The translations under genes were made by a program, and so were the position numbers. The notes below the pieces were generated by a model. It made no database searches. It was not told the origin of the DNA and saw only the letters and a list, made by a program, of their open reading frames with translations. From positions 1-64,000 of the forward strand of contig CAJQSO010000017.1 in assembly GCA_905614365.1 (NCBI GenBank): a DNA stretch of 64,000 nucleotides. The letters run 5' to 3'. Source of the DNA: an uncultured Candidatus Thioglobus sp. (GTDB taxonomy: Bacteria > Pseudomonadota > Gammaproteobacteria > PS1 > Pseudothioglobaceae). Below are positions 8,544 through 17,081 of the stretch, piece after piece. How positions within the stretch are numbered: position 1 is the stretch's first letter; each line of letters starts with the position of its first letter.

Positions 8544-9503
8544 ATGAAAATTATTAATATAACTAAAGTGGCCTTGTTGGCTGTAGCATCTATGATGTTA
8601 TTGCCAGCTCAGGCTGATTACCCTGAAAAGCCAATTGGCGTAATGGTAGCTTATGGACCTGGTGGAGCGACAGATTTCCAAGCTAGAATTGCAACACTTG
8701 CCTCAGGTAAAGAGGCGCTTATTGGTCAGCCAATCTACATCCTAAATAAGCCAGGTGCTGGTGGAAGAACAGGTTGGAATTGGTTTGCAGGTGAGGCTTC
8801 ACAAGATGGCTACATGCTTGGTGCTTATAATGTTCCACACTTTATAGCACAGTCTATTGTTTTTGATACTAAGTACAACATCAACAACCTTGAACCTCTT
8901 GGAAATTGGGGTGCAGATCCTGCAGTCTTAATTGTTGGTAAAGATAGTCCATTTAATACGGTAGGGGAACTGCTTGCTCACGCTGAAGCAAATCCAGGTG
9001 CTGTTACAATTAGTGGCGCTGGAAAATTTGTTGGACATCATATTGCTTTCTTGCAGTTTGCAAAAGCATCTGGTGCAAATCTAACTTATATTCCTGCTTC
9101 GGGTGGTGTAGATGCTCTTAGAATGGTTAAGGCTGGTGAAACAGTTGCTGGCTTTAATAATCTTTCTGACTCTGCAAGAAGCGCAGCTGATCTTAAAATA
9201 CTAGCAGTTGCAGACCTTACAAGACATGCGTATTTACCTGATGTTCCTACACTTATGGAAAGCGGTGTTGACGTTGACGATTCAAGTGTCAATTTCCGTG
9301 GGCTAATGGTTCCTTCTGGAACACCTCAAGATGTTGTAGATTACCTTGCGAGCAAAGTTCCTGCAATGTTTAATGACAAGAAAACACAAGGAAAAATGAA
9401 GTCTACTAACTCACCATCAAGAGTGATGTCTAGAGATGAAGTTATTACCATGTGGAATGAAAGACAGGCTTATCTTACCGAACTCCTAGCGGGTCTGAAG
9501 TAA
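8544..9503 (+). CDS. tctC: Tripartite tricarboxylate transporter, periplasmic substrate-binding protein TctC
   Basis: Bug/TctC-family solute receptor of 319 residues, with a signal peptide (about residues 1-24, ending PAQA-DYP) for export to the periplasm. Typical family blocks are VMVAYGPGGATDFQAR and YILNKPGAGGRTGWN near the N terminus and the VPTLMESGVDV region near the C terminus. A strong AAGGAG site precedes ATG 8544. In this island the gene order is B-to-C rather than receptor first. A long stem-loop without a T tract follows (9526-9558). Ligand unknown; a small carboxylate or sulfonate is inferred from the downstream enzymes. Confidence 0.93.
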   Translation: MKIINITKVALLAVASMMLLPAQADYPEKPIGVMVAYGPGGATDFQARIATLASGKEALIGQPIYILNKPGAGGRTGWNWFAGEASQDGYMLGAYNVPHFIAQSIVFDTKYNINNLEPLGNWGADPAVLIVGKDSPFNTVGELLAHAEANPGAVTISGAGKFVGHHIAFLQFAKASGANLTYIPASGGVDALRMVKAGETVAGFNNLSDSARSAADLKILAVADLTRHAYLPDVPTLMESGVDVDDSSVNFRGLMVPSGTPQDVVDYLASKVPAMFNDKKTQGKMKSTNSPSRVMSRDEVITMWNERQAYLTELLAGLK

Positions 9504-9525
9504 AGTAAAATTTGCTGAAATATTT

Positions 9526-9558
9526 TTTACTGGAGGGCTATTAAAGCTCTCCAGTAAA
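9526..9558 (+). other. Long stem-loop between tctC and the fusion gene
   Basis: A near-perfect 14-pair stem: TTTACTGGAGGGCT (9526-9539) with AGCTCTCCAGTAAA (9545-9558), one G-T wobble and a 5-base loop. There is no T tract on the 3' side, so it is not a classic terminator. It may protect the tctC 3' end or reduce read-through, giving more receptor than enzyme. Confidence 0.6.
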
Positions 9559-9583
9559 TTCCTATAACACATATAAATAAGTA

Positions 9584-12493
9584 ATGACTATTAAACAAAA
9601 ATCATCCATAGAAAGTATTGTCATTGAGGCAAAAAAAGCACAATCAATTATTAATGATTACTCTCAAGAACAGATTGATGAATTAATCCTGGCAGTTGCC
9701 TGGGAAGTAATTCAGCCTGAAAATAATCAAGAACTTTCTGAGATGGCAGTAAAACATACTGGTCTTGGAAATGTTGAAGACAAGATGAGAAAAAATCGAC
9801 GAAAAACTATTGGACTCCTTAGAGATTTAAAAAGCGTTAAAACTGTTGGAGTTATTAATCAAGATATTAAAAAAGGCCTAACTGAGATTGCCAGGCCGGT
9901 AGGGGTGGTTGGCGCAATTGTGCCCTCAACAAACCCTATTGCAACTCCCTTAAATAAAGCAATTAATGCACTTAAATGTAGAAATGCAATCATATTAGCG
10001 CCATCACCAAAAGGTGCATTTATTTGCAGTAAAGTAGTAGAACTGATGCAAAAAGCCCTTCAGCGTATTGGGGCGCCTAAAAATATCGTTCAATCATTGC
10101 CTGAACCAATAAGTAAAGATGATACGAGTGAATTATCAAAACTTGTTGATTTAATTGTGGCAACTGGATCACAAAATAATATACAAAGAGCATTACAAAG
10201 CGGCACCCCAACGCTAGGTGTTGGAGTTGGCAACGTTCCTGCAATAGTAGACGATAGCGCCAATTTAGATGACGCATCTCACAAAATTATGACTTCAAAG
10301 ACTTTTGATAATGCAACAAGTTGCTCTTCTGAGAACAGTATTATTGTTCTTGATAGTATTTATGATGGACTAATTAAATCACTTAAAAAAGAGGGTGGTT
10401 CATTGTTAAATTCAAAGGAAAAAGTCATCCTTGAAAAAAATATGTGGAGCAAAGAAGGCGTCATTAACCGAAATATAATTGCAAAAAAATCTAATGAAAT
10501 TGCCTCCATAGCAGGTCTTAGTGAGCAACATGTAAACTCTAAATTCCTTATGGTTGAAGAAGAAAATGTTGGTAATGACCACCCATTTTCAATGGAAAAA
10601 CTTTCACCTGTTTTAGCAGTTTATAGAGCCAATAATTTTGATCATGCCGTTGAAATTGCAACGACCATTCTTGAGAACCAAGGTAAAGGACATTCTTGCA
10701 GTATCCATAGTGAAAATAAAGACAATATTTTGAGGCTTGGAAATGAGCTGCCTGTCTGTAGAATTATAGTAAATCAAGCACATTGTTTTGCAACTGGCGG
10801 TAACTTTGATAATGGACTTCCATTTTCATTATCGATGGGCTGTGGAACATGGGGTAATAATATTACAGATGAAAACTTAAACTATAAGCACTACCTAAAT
10901 ATAACCAAAATAGTTAAGACCATTAAAGCTGATGAGCCCTCTGAAGATGATATCTTTTCTAGTTACTGGGAAAAATATTCATTAACGCCTTCTACTATTA
11001 CAGAGCTGGTTAATCAATTTGCAGAAACTACGCCAAATAAAAACTATTTGATTGATGCAGATTTAGACCTTCATATTTCATATGGCCAACTTAAAAAAGA
11101 TATTTTGAAGCTAGGTATCTTTTTTCAGCAAAACAATATTCATACGCGTGATAAAGTTGGATTTATGCTTGATAATGGCTATGCATCTTCACTTCTTTTT
11201 ATTGCGGCAATGTATCATGGCATAACAATTGTGCCATTAAATGTGCTGGCAGGAGCTAAACAAATTAAGTACACAATAGAACACTCAGAGTGCAAGCTAA
11301 TACTTGCCTCTAAGATCTATATTGATAAGTTCAGTGATACTCTTAAAGCTTCAAATGTCCAAGTAACATGTCATGAAAAAGCGAATGACTTTGAAATTAG
11401 TAGTCAGAAGATTTCTAATTCAACTACCAAGACTTTATTGTCAGATACGCCAGCAGTATTGATTTATACCTCAGGAACAACTGGCGTACCAAAAGGGGTT
11501 CTCCTTTCACATAAAAATGTTTTAGCTGGTGGAAAAAATACCGCTTTAGCACATGAAATTAAAAAAGACGATGTGTCTTTTTGCGTGCTGCCTCTTTATC
11601 ATATTAACGCTGAAATGGTTTCCATTGCATGCGCCTTAGTAAGTAATAGCTGTGTTGTTATTGTTAGCAAGTTTAGCGTTAGTAATTTTTGGAATATTAT
11701 TGATAAATATAAATGCACTTGGTTTAGTGTTGTTCCTACGATTATTAATTATTTGCTTAATGATAATTTTGATGTAAGTTCATTAAATCTTAAAAATCTT
11801 CGCTTTGGTAGGTCTGCATCAGCACCTCTTTCTCCAGAGGTCCATAAGAAGTTTGAAAAAGTGTTTAATGTTAAAATTATTGAAACAATGGGCCTTACTG
11901 AAACGTCAGCTCAAATCCTTTCAAACCCTATGGATCAATGTAAGCATGGCTCTGCAGGAAGACCTTATGGCAATGAAGTTAAAATTATAGATAACTCTGG
12001 AAATTACCTAGTTTTTGGAAACGCTGGAGAGCTTGTTATTAAGGGCGATAATGTTCTTTTAGAATACTTCAAGAACGAAGAGGCAACAACAAAAGCTTTT
12101 AATAAAGATGGTTATTTTTTGACTGGTGATCTTGGTGTTGAAGATGAGGACGGCTTCTTTTTTATAACTGGCAGAAAGAAAGAGTTAATTATTAAAGGTG
12201 GGGAAAACATATCACCTAGAGAGATTGATGACACGCTTTATAAGCATAATGCCGTATTGGAGGCGTGTACATTTGGCATTAAAGATAAAAACTATGGTGA
12301 AGAAATTTCAGCTTGTGTGTTTTTGAAAGATAATTTGATTGCTAATGAAGAGGAATTGCTTGCTCTTTGTAAAGCAGATCTTGGAGAATATAAGACGCCC
12401 AGTCAAATAATTTTTGTTGATGAGCCATTACCCAAAGGTCCATCTGGAAAAATTCAACGTCTTAAAATTGCAAGCCAGTATAGTCCTAACTAA
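9584..12493 (+). CDS. Fused acylating aldehyde dehydrogenase / AMP-forming acyl-CoA ligase (SauS-SauT-like)
   Basis: 969 residues joining two enzymes that are normally separate. Residues 1-445 are a CoA-acylating aldehyde dehydrogenase of the SauS/AdhE type: nucleophile Cys247 in KTFDNATSCSSENS, cofactor region VGAIVPSTNPIATP, and the C-terminal block SMGCGTWGNN. Residues 465-969 are an adenylate-forming ligase: P-loop YTSGTTGVPKG near 627, MGLTETS near 770, hinge GRKKELIIKGGENISPREID near 862-881, and the catalytic Lys in PKGPSGKIQ. Such a fusion could activate an acid to acyl-CoA and reduce it to the aldehyde on one chain, as separate SauT and SauS do for sulfoacetate. The substrate is inferred. 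It sits between tctABC and pta on one strand. Confidence 0.85.
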   Translation: MTIKQKSSIESIVIEAKKAQSIINDYSQEQIDELILAVAWEVIQPENNQELSEMAVKHTGLGNVEDKMRKNRRKTIGLLRDLKSVKTVGVINQDIKKGLTEIARPVGVVGAIVPSTNPIATPLNKAINALKCRNAIILAPSPKGAFICSKVVELMQKALQRIGAPKNIVQSLPEPISKDDTSELSKLVDLIVATGSQNNIQRALQSGTPTLGVGVGNVPAIVDDSANLDDASHKIMTSKTFDNATSCSSENSIIVLDSIYDGLIKSLKKEGGSLLNSKEKVILEKNMWSKEGVINRNIIAKKSNEIASIAGLSEQHVNSKFLMVEEENVGNDHPFSMEKLSPVLAVYRANNFDHAVEIATTILENQGKGHSCSIHSENKDNILRLGNELPVCRIIVNQAHCFATGGNFDNGLPFSLSMGCGTWGNNITDENLNYKHYLNITKIVKTIKADEPSEDDIFSSYWEKYSLTPSTITELVNQFAETTPNKNYLIDADLDLHISYGQLKKDILKLGIFFQQNNIHTRDKVGFMLDNGYASSLLFIAAMYHGITIVPLNVLAGAKQIKYTIEHSECKLILASKIYIDKFSDTLKASNVQVTCHEKANDFEISSQKISNSTTKTLLSDTPAVLIYTSGTTGVPKGVLLSHKNVLAGGKNTALAHEIKKDDVSFCVLPLYHINAEMVSIACALVSNSCVVIVSKFSVSNFWNIIDKYKCTWFSVVPTIINYLLNDNFDVSSLNLKNLRFGRSASAPLSPEVHKKFEKVFNVKIIETMGLTETSAQILSNPMDQCKHGSAGRPYGNEVKIIDNSGNYLVFGNAGELVIKGDNVLLEYFKNEEATTKAFNKDGYFLTGDLGVEDEDGFFFITGRKKELIIKGGENISPREIDDTLYKHNAVLEACTFGIKDKNYGEEISACVFLKDNLIANEEELLALCKADLGEYKTPSQIIFVDEPLPKGPSGKIQRLKIASQYSPN

Positions 12494-12518
12494 TTGAGTA
12501 TTAAGTTTTAGAGTTTAA

Positions 12519-12537
12519 GCCTTAATTGAATTAAGGC
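12519..12537 (+). other. Hairpin upstream of pta, with an alternative partner at the pta ribosome site
   Basis: GCCTTAA (12519-12525), a 5-base loop and TTAAGGC (12531-12537), followed by ATTTTC, form a weak terminator-like hairpin. The same TTAAGGC recurs at 12566-12572, just before the pta ATG, so the left arm can pair with either copy. Confidence 0.45.
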
Positions 12538-12578
12538 ATTTTCGGGTAAACTATGATGAACTTAATTAAGGCAAAATA

Positions 12579-13541
12579 ATGGCGTTATTAGAAGATTTAT
12601 CCAACAAGGCTAAAGCTAAATTCCCACGAATCTTATTACCTGAATCTAGTGACTCTCGAGTCTTAGAGGCGGCGCAAATCCTTACAAGTCAAAAAATTGC
12701 TCAAATTGTTCTTTTTGATACAAATGCAGACACTTCTCTTGGTATAGAGACAATAAACCGTGAAAACGAAGATTTGAAGGCCGAGTATGCCCAAACCTTG
12801 TTTGAGAGAAGAAAGCATAAAGGTGTTACTTTAGAAGTTGCTCTTGAAATGGTATCAAATCCAAATGTATTTGCAATGATTGCCTTATATAGAGGTGATG
12901 TTGATGGCGTTGTCACGGGAGCTATAACTCCAAGTCAAGAGGTACTTAGTAATGCACTACGAATTATTGGCGTTTCTGAAGACAGCAAACTTGTATCGAG
13001 CTTGTTTTTAATGGCGTTTGATCAGAATCACAAAATGTATGGCGAAAATATGATTTTTTCAGATTGTGCAATGAATATTAATCCAAAGTCTGAAGAGCTT
13101 GCAGAAATTGCTAATAGTGCTTATGAAACTGCAAAATTGTTTTTAGAGGAAGAGCCTAAGTTGGCTATGCTTTCATTTTCAACAAATCAAAGTGCTAAAC
13201 ATTTAGAGGTTGATAAAATTAAAAATGCAACCGATATCCTAAAGTCTAAGCTTCCAGATGCTCAAATAATAGGCAATATTCAGCTTGATGCTGCGCTAGA
13301 CCAAGAAGTTTTAAAGATTAAATATCCTGAGGCATCATTCACAACGCCTGCGAACGTCTTAATTTTTCCAAATCTTGATGCTGCAAATATAGGTTATAAG
13401 CTAGTTCAGAGGTTCTCAGGAGCTAAAGCAATAGGCCCAATTCTTCAGGGATTAGCAAAACCAGTTAATGATTTATCAAGGGGTTGTAGCGTGGATGAGA
13501 TCGTTAATACTGTGGTAGTTACTGCAAATCAATGTAGATAG
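12579..13541 (+). CDS. pta: Phosphate acetyltransferase
   Basis: Interconverts acetyl phosphate and acetyl-CoA in the cytoplasm. The 320-residue protein has the short single-domain form of Pta, lacking the long N-terminal part of the E. coli enzyme. PTA_PTB family blocks: ILLPESSDSRVLEAA near residue 20, DGVVTGAITPSQEVLSNAL near residue 108, MLSFSTNQSAKH and IFPNLDAANIGYKLVQR near residue 267. Short Pta proteins commonly accompany sulfoacetaldehyde acetyltransferase (Xsc), whose product is acetyl phosphate. There is no ackA or xsc nearby. It lies 85 bases after the fusion gene and meets the leftward ETF-QO gene tail to tail. Confidence 0.93.
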   Translation: MALLEDLSNKAKAKFPRILLPESSDSRVLEAAQILTSQKIAQIVLFDTNADTSLGIETINRENEDLKAEYAQTLFERRKHKGVTLEVALEMVSNPNVFAMIALYRGDVDGVVTGAITPSQEVLSNALRIIGVSEDSKLVSSLFLMAFDQNHKMYGENMIFSDCAMNINPKSEELAEIANSAYETAKLFLEEEPKLAMLSFSTNQSAKHLEVDKIKNATDILKSKLPDAQIIGNIQLDAALDQEVLKIKYPEASFTTPANVLIFPNLDAANIGYKLVQRFSGAKAIGPILQGLAKPVNDLSRGCSVDEIVNTVVVTANQCR

Positions 13542-13544
13542 TTT

Positions 13545-15164
13545 TTACATCCCAATATAATTTGGCCCACCACCACCTTCAGGAGGCACCCAGTTAATAT
13601 TTTGTGAAGGGTCTTTGATATCACAGGTTTTACAATGAAGACAGTTTTGCGCATTAATTTGGAAATAATCTTCACCATCTTTTTCGATTATTTCATAAAC
13701 ACCTGCAGGGCAGTACCTTTGAGCTGGCTCGTCATAGAGCTTTTTATTGCGAGTTAAAGGAATTGATGCATCAGTAAGCTTTAAATGGACAGGCTGATCT
13801 TCCTCATGATTTGTTCCAGATAAGAACAAAGAAGAGGTAATATCAAAGCTCAAAACATTGTCTGGAGCGGGATACTCTTTTAGAGGCGAAGCTTTACTTA
13901 GGCTAAGTGAATCACAGTCTCTATTCTCATCTTTAATAGTGAACGGTAGCTTATTTTGAAAAATATTTGATTCAATAAAGTTATACATTGCACCAAGATA
14001 AAAACCAAATTTGTGCATAGCAGCGCTAAAGTTTCTAGATTCATAGAGTTCTTTATAAAGAGCACTTTTTTTAAATAAATCATCAAAATCACAGTTTTCC
14101 TCTAAAAGCACCTTGTTAATATACTCAGCAGCTAATATTCCAGATTGGAGTGCACAGTGACTTCCTTTGATCTTACTAGGGTTTAAAGTTCCAGCATCAC
14201 AGCCAACAATCATACCTCCATCGAACTCCATTTTCACCAGGGAGTTAATACCACCTTTAGTAATTGCTCTTGCGCCATAAGAAACACGCTTCCCAGATTC
14301 AAGGTATTGTTTAATGGATGGATGCTGCTTAAATTGCTGAAATTCTTGAAAAGTATTATGACTAGGATTACTATAATTAAGATCAATAATTAAGCCAACA
14401 GCAATTCTGTTATTCTCGAAGTGATATAAGAATCCTCCACCAGATGTTCCGCCTTTAAGAGGCCATCCCATACTATGAACAACATCTCCGGGACTATGCT
14501 TATTATTATCAACTTCCCAGACTTCTTTAAAGCCTATCGCAAAATGTTGAGGTGTTTTTCCCTCGTCAAGGTTAAATTCTTTTATTAGTCGCTTCCCTAA
14601 ATGACCTCTTGCACCTTCTGCAAAAATTGTTTGCTTAGCAAGGATATCCATTCCAGGAGTATAAGTCCCTTTTTGATTTCCTTCTTTGTCGATACCCATG
14701 TCACCCGTTGCAATTCCAATAACTCTTCCACTTTCATCAGTAAGGTAGTTTTGGGCGGGAAACCCTGGAAAGATATCAACGCCTAACTCCATTGCTTTTT
14801 CAGAGATCCATTGACATAACTCACCGAGTGATATTATGAAATTTCCTTTATTGTGAAGGCTTTTTGGCATTAACCAAGAAGGTATTTTTATACTTTTATT
14901 ATTACTTGTAAGCCAGTAAAGATCATCCTTAGCTACAGGGGTTTTAAGTGTTGGACAGTTCTTGGCGTCTTCTGGAAATAAATCAAAGAGCGTTTGAGGC
15001 TCAAAAACAGCGCCAGAAAGAATGTGAGAACCAATTTCAGCGCCTTTTTCAAGGAGGCATACCGATAGATTAGGATTAAGCTGTTTGAGTTTACAAGCAG
15101 ATGCAAGTCCAGACGGGCCTCCACCAACAACAACTACATCATATTCAATCGACTCTCTTTCCAT
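13545..15164 (-). CDS. etfD: Electron transfer flavoprotein-ubiquinone oxidoreductase
   Basis: Inner-membrane-associated flavoprotein with a 4Fe-4S cluster that passes electrons from reduced ETF to ubiquinone. 539 residues, the family length. FAD dinucleotide-binding motif VVVGGGPSGLASACKL near residue 11; substrate/quinone region KGGTSGGGFLYHF and GGMIVGCDAGTLNPSKIKG; C-terminal cluster ligands in RYCPAGVYE and CLHCKTCDIKDPSQNI; the conserved end PPEGGGGPNY. Twelve bases downstream of etfA on the same strand, so the electron donor and acceptor genes are co-transcribed. Confidence 0.96.
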   Translation of the reverse strand: MERESIEYDVVVVGGGPSGLASACKLKQLNPNLSVCLLEKGAEIGSHILSGAVFEPQTLFDLFPEDAKNCPTLKTPVAKDDLYWLTSNNKSIKIPSWLMPKSLHNKGNFIISLGELCQWISEKAMELGVDIFPGFPAQNYLTDESGRVIGIATGDMGIDKEGNQKGTYTPGMDILAKQTIFAEGARGHLGKRLIKEFNLDEGKTPQHFAIGFKEVWEVDNNKHSPGDVVHSMGWPLKGGTSGGGFLYHFENNRIAVGLIIDLNYSNPSHNTFQEFQQFKQHPSIKQYLESGKRVSYGARAITKGGINSLVKMEFDGGMIVGCDAGTLNPSKIKGSHCALQSGILAAEYINKVLLEENCDFDDLFKKSALYKELYESRNFSAAMHKFGFYLGAMYNFIESNIFQNKLPFTIKDENRDCDSLSLSKASPLKEYPAPDNVLSFDITSSLFLSGTNHEEDQPVHLKLTDASIPLTRNKKLYDEPAQRYCPAGVYEIIEKDGEDYFQINAQNCLHCKTCDIKDPSQNINWVPPEGGGGPNYIGM

Positions 15165-15175
15165 TAATTAGCTTC

Positions 15176-16102
15176 CTAAACTTGATATTCGTTTAATTCT
15201 TTTAAAGCGCCAAATAGATCTGTCTGCCAAACTAAGTCTGCCATTCTTGACATAGGCGCATCAGGATCATTATTGATAACAACGATAACTTGTGAATCTT
15301 TCATACCAGCAAGATGCTGAATCGCGCCAGATATTCCTACAGCTAAGTATAGCTGAGGCGCAACTACTTTTCCAGTTTGTCCAACTTGATAATCATTAGA
15401 GATAAACCCAGCATCTACTGCAGCCCTTGAGGCGCCAACCGCTGCATCAAGTTTGTCGGCTAATTGCTCAATCAAGGCAAAATTTTCTTTTGATCCAAGA
15501 CCTCGTCCACCAGAGACAATTCTTGCTGCTGTTGTTAACTCAGGGCGCTCAGATTGAGACTCTTGGAGTGAAATAAAGGTTGAGTTTGATGCAGGGATTG
15601 ATGTTGATAATATTTCAACCTCAGCTGAGCCTCCATCACCCGAATGTTCAAACGCAGTTGCTCTAACTGTCATGATGATAGTCTCGTCAGAAGACTCTAC
15701 TGTAGCCATAATGTTTCCAGCATACAAAGGCCTAACAAATGTGTTGTTTGACTTAATCTCACAAACATCCGAAATAGGCTGAACATCTAAAAGGGCGCCT
15801 ACACGCGGTAAAATATTTTTACTGTAGGTTGAAGAGCCTGAAACGAGATATTTATAACCGCTCATTGCATCAGCAATTAACTTACTTGCCACTTCAACAT
15901 TTACATTTTCAAGCGAATCATCAACAATCATTTTGACTGAGTTAATTCCAGCTAATTTTGATACAGATTCTGAGTTTGATGAGTCATTAGTAAGAACTAA
16001 AGCATCAATACTATCTGAAAGCTGTGACGCTGCAGTAATAGCAGCTCTGCTACTTGCATTTACTTCTGATCCGTTAAGTTCGATTAATATAAGTGCTGAC
16101 AT
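15176..16102 (-). CDS. etfA: Electron transfer flavoprotein alpha subunit
   Basis: FAD-carrying subunit of the ETF heterodimer, which accepts electrons from acyl-CoA, dimethylglycine or sarcosine dehydrogenases. 308 residues. The C-terminal FAD-binding domain is clear: RIVSGGRGLGSKENF, GASRAAVDAGF, VGQTGKVVAPQLYLAVGISGAIQH and VVINNDPDAPM. The start (ATG 16102) shares one base with the etfB stop. No dehydrogenase that would feed this ETF is adjacent. Confidence 0.97.
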   Translation of the reverse strand: MSALILIELNGSEVNASSRAAITAASQLSDSIDALVLTNDSSNSESVSKLAGINSVKMIVDDSLENVNVEVASKLIADAMSGYKYLVSGSSTYSKNILPRVGALLDVQPISDVCEIKSNNTFVRPLYAGNIMATVESSDETIIMTVRATAFEHSGDGGSAEVEILSTSIPASNSTFISLQESQSERPELTTAARIVSGGRGLGSKENFALIEQLADKLDAAVGASRAAVDAGFISNDYQVGQTGKVVAPQLYLAVGISGAIQHLAGMKDSQVIVVINNDPDAPMSRMADLVWQTDLFGALKELNEYQV

Positions 16103-16863
16103 TACAGGACTCCCATTTGATTTAATTCTGAAAACAACTCTTCAGCAGAATTAATCTGCTTAGAGGCTCTGTCTTTAGTTCCTGACTCCACAACACTAAT
16201 AACTTTAATTCGTGGTGACGTATCAATTCCAAGGCTATCTAGCTCAATTGTTTCTAAAGGCTTAGATCTTGCCTTCATAATGTTTGGAAGTGAAGCATAT
16301 CTTGGCTCATTAAGTCTTAAATCTACCGTTACAATTGCTGGAAGATTAAGCTTTCTAGTTTCAATTCCAGAATCAATTTCACGACTAACTTCAACACTAC
16401 TCGCATCAGAACTAAGATCAAATTTAGAAATAAACGTGCCCAAAGAATAGTCCAAAAGACCCGAAAGAATTTGACCCGTTTGGTTGTTGTCATTATCTAC
16501 AGCTTGTTTACCCATTATTATGAGTTCAGCTTCTTCGCGCTTAATAATATTAGCCAAAATTTTACCAATATGTAAAGGCTGTAAATCAAGCTCAGATTCG
16601 GTCTTAATAAAGATTGCACGATCAACACCCATTGCAAGAGCAGTTCTTAGTGTGTCTACTGTTTTGCCAGTGCCTATACTAACTGCAATAGTTTCAGATG
16701 CAGCGCCACTTTCTTTTAGGGTTAGTGCCTCCTCAACAGCAATCTCACAAAAAGGATTCATAGCCATTTTTGCATTAGTAAGATCAACTTGCTCAGTTTG
16801 CTTATTGACTCGGGCTTGGGTATAAGGATCAAGAACTCGCTTGATAGGAATAATTATTTTCAT
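16102..16863 (-). CDS. etfB: Electron transfer flavoprotein beta subunit
   Basis: AMP-binding subunit of ETF, 253 residues. Family blocks: MKIIIPIKRVLDP at the N terminus, NPFCEIAVEEALTLKE, MGKQAVDNDNNQTGQ (nucleotide site, near 124) and LRLNEPRYASLPNIMKARSKP, the recognition loop that docks into partner dehydrogenases. It is the first gene of the leftward etfB-etfA-etfD unit. The 218 bases to the divergent rhlE gene hold both promoters. Confidence 0.97.
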   Translation of the reverse strand: MKIIIPIKRVLDPYTQARVNKQTEQVDLTNAKMAMNPFCEIAVEEALTLKESGAASETIAVSIGTGKTVDTLRTALAMGVDRAIFIKTESELDLQPLHIGKILANIIKREEAELIIMGKQAVDNDNNQTGQILSGLLDYSLGTFISKFDLSSDASSVEVSREIDSGIETRKLNLPAIVTVDLRLNEPRYASLPNIMKARSKPLETIELDSLGIDTSPRIKVISVVESGTKDRASKQINSAEELFSELNQMGVL

Positions 16864-17081
16864 AGTTGATTAAATTTCGTTATAAAACTCGCGAATAATA
16901 CCATATAAATAACCTTTGTCTACAGCAAGAAAATACAATTTTATTATAACTAAATTATATAAAGTTCGATGTTGAAAAGAGTCATCTTTTCTGGTTGTCA
17001 TTTACACTCATATCTGAGATTAGGAGTTATAGCTCAACTAAGTCCGTAAAATACAAACATATTTTTTTTTGATACTATCAC

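Noticed and set aside
9557-9573. 17-base sequence AATTCCTATAACACATA shared with about 41513-41529
   Set aside because: One repeat of this length in an AT-rich 64-kb window can occur by chance; no shared context. It might be a promoter element but cannot be supported.
13545-16863. ETF genes as part of the sulfonate-like island
   Set aside because: They are on the opposite strand with their own promoter region and no ETF-linked dehydrogenase in the island.
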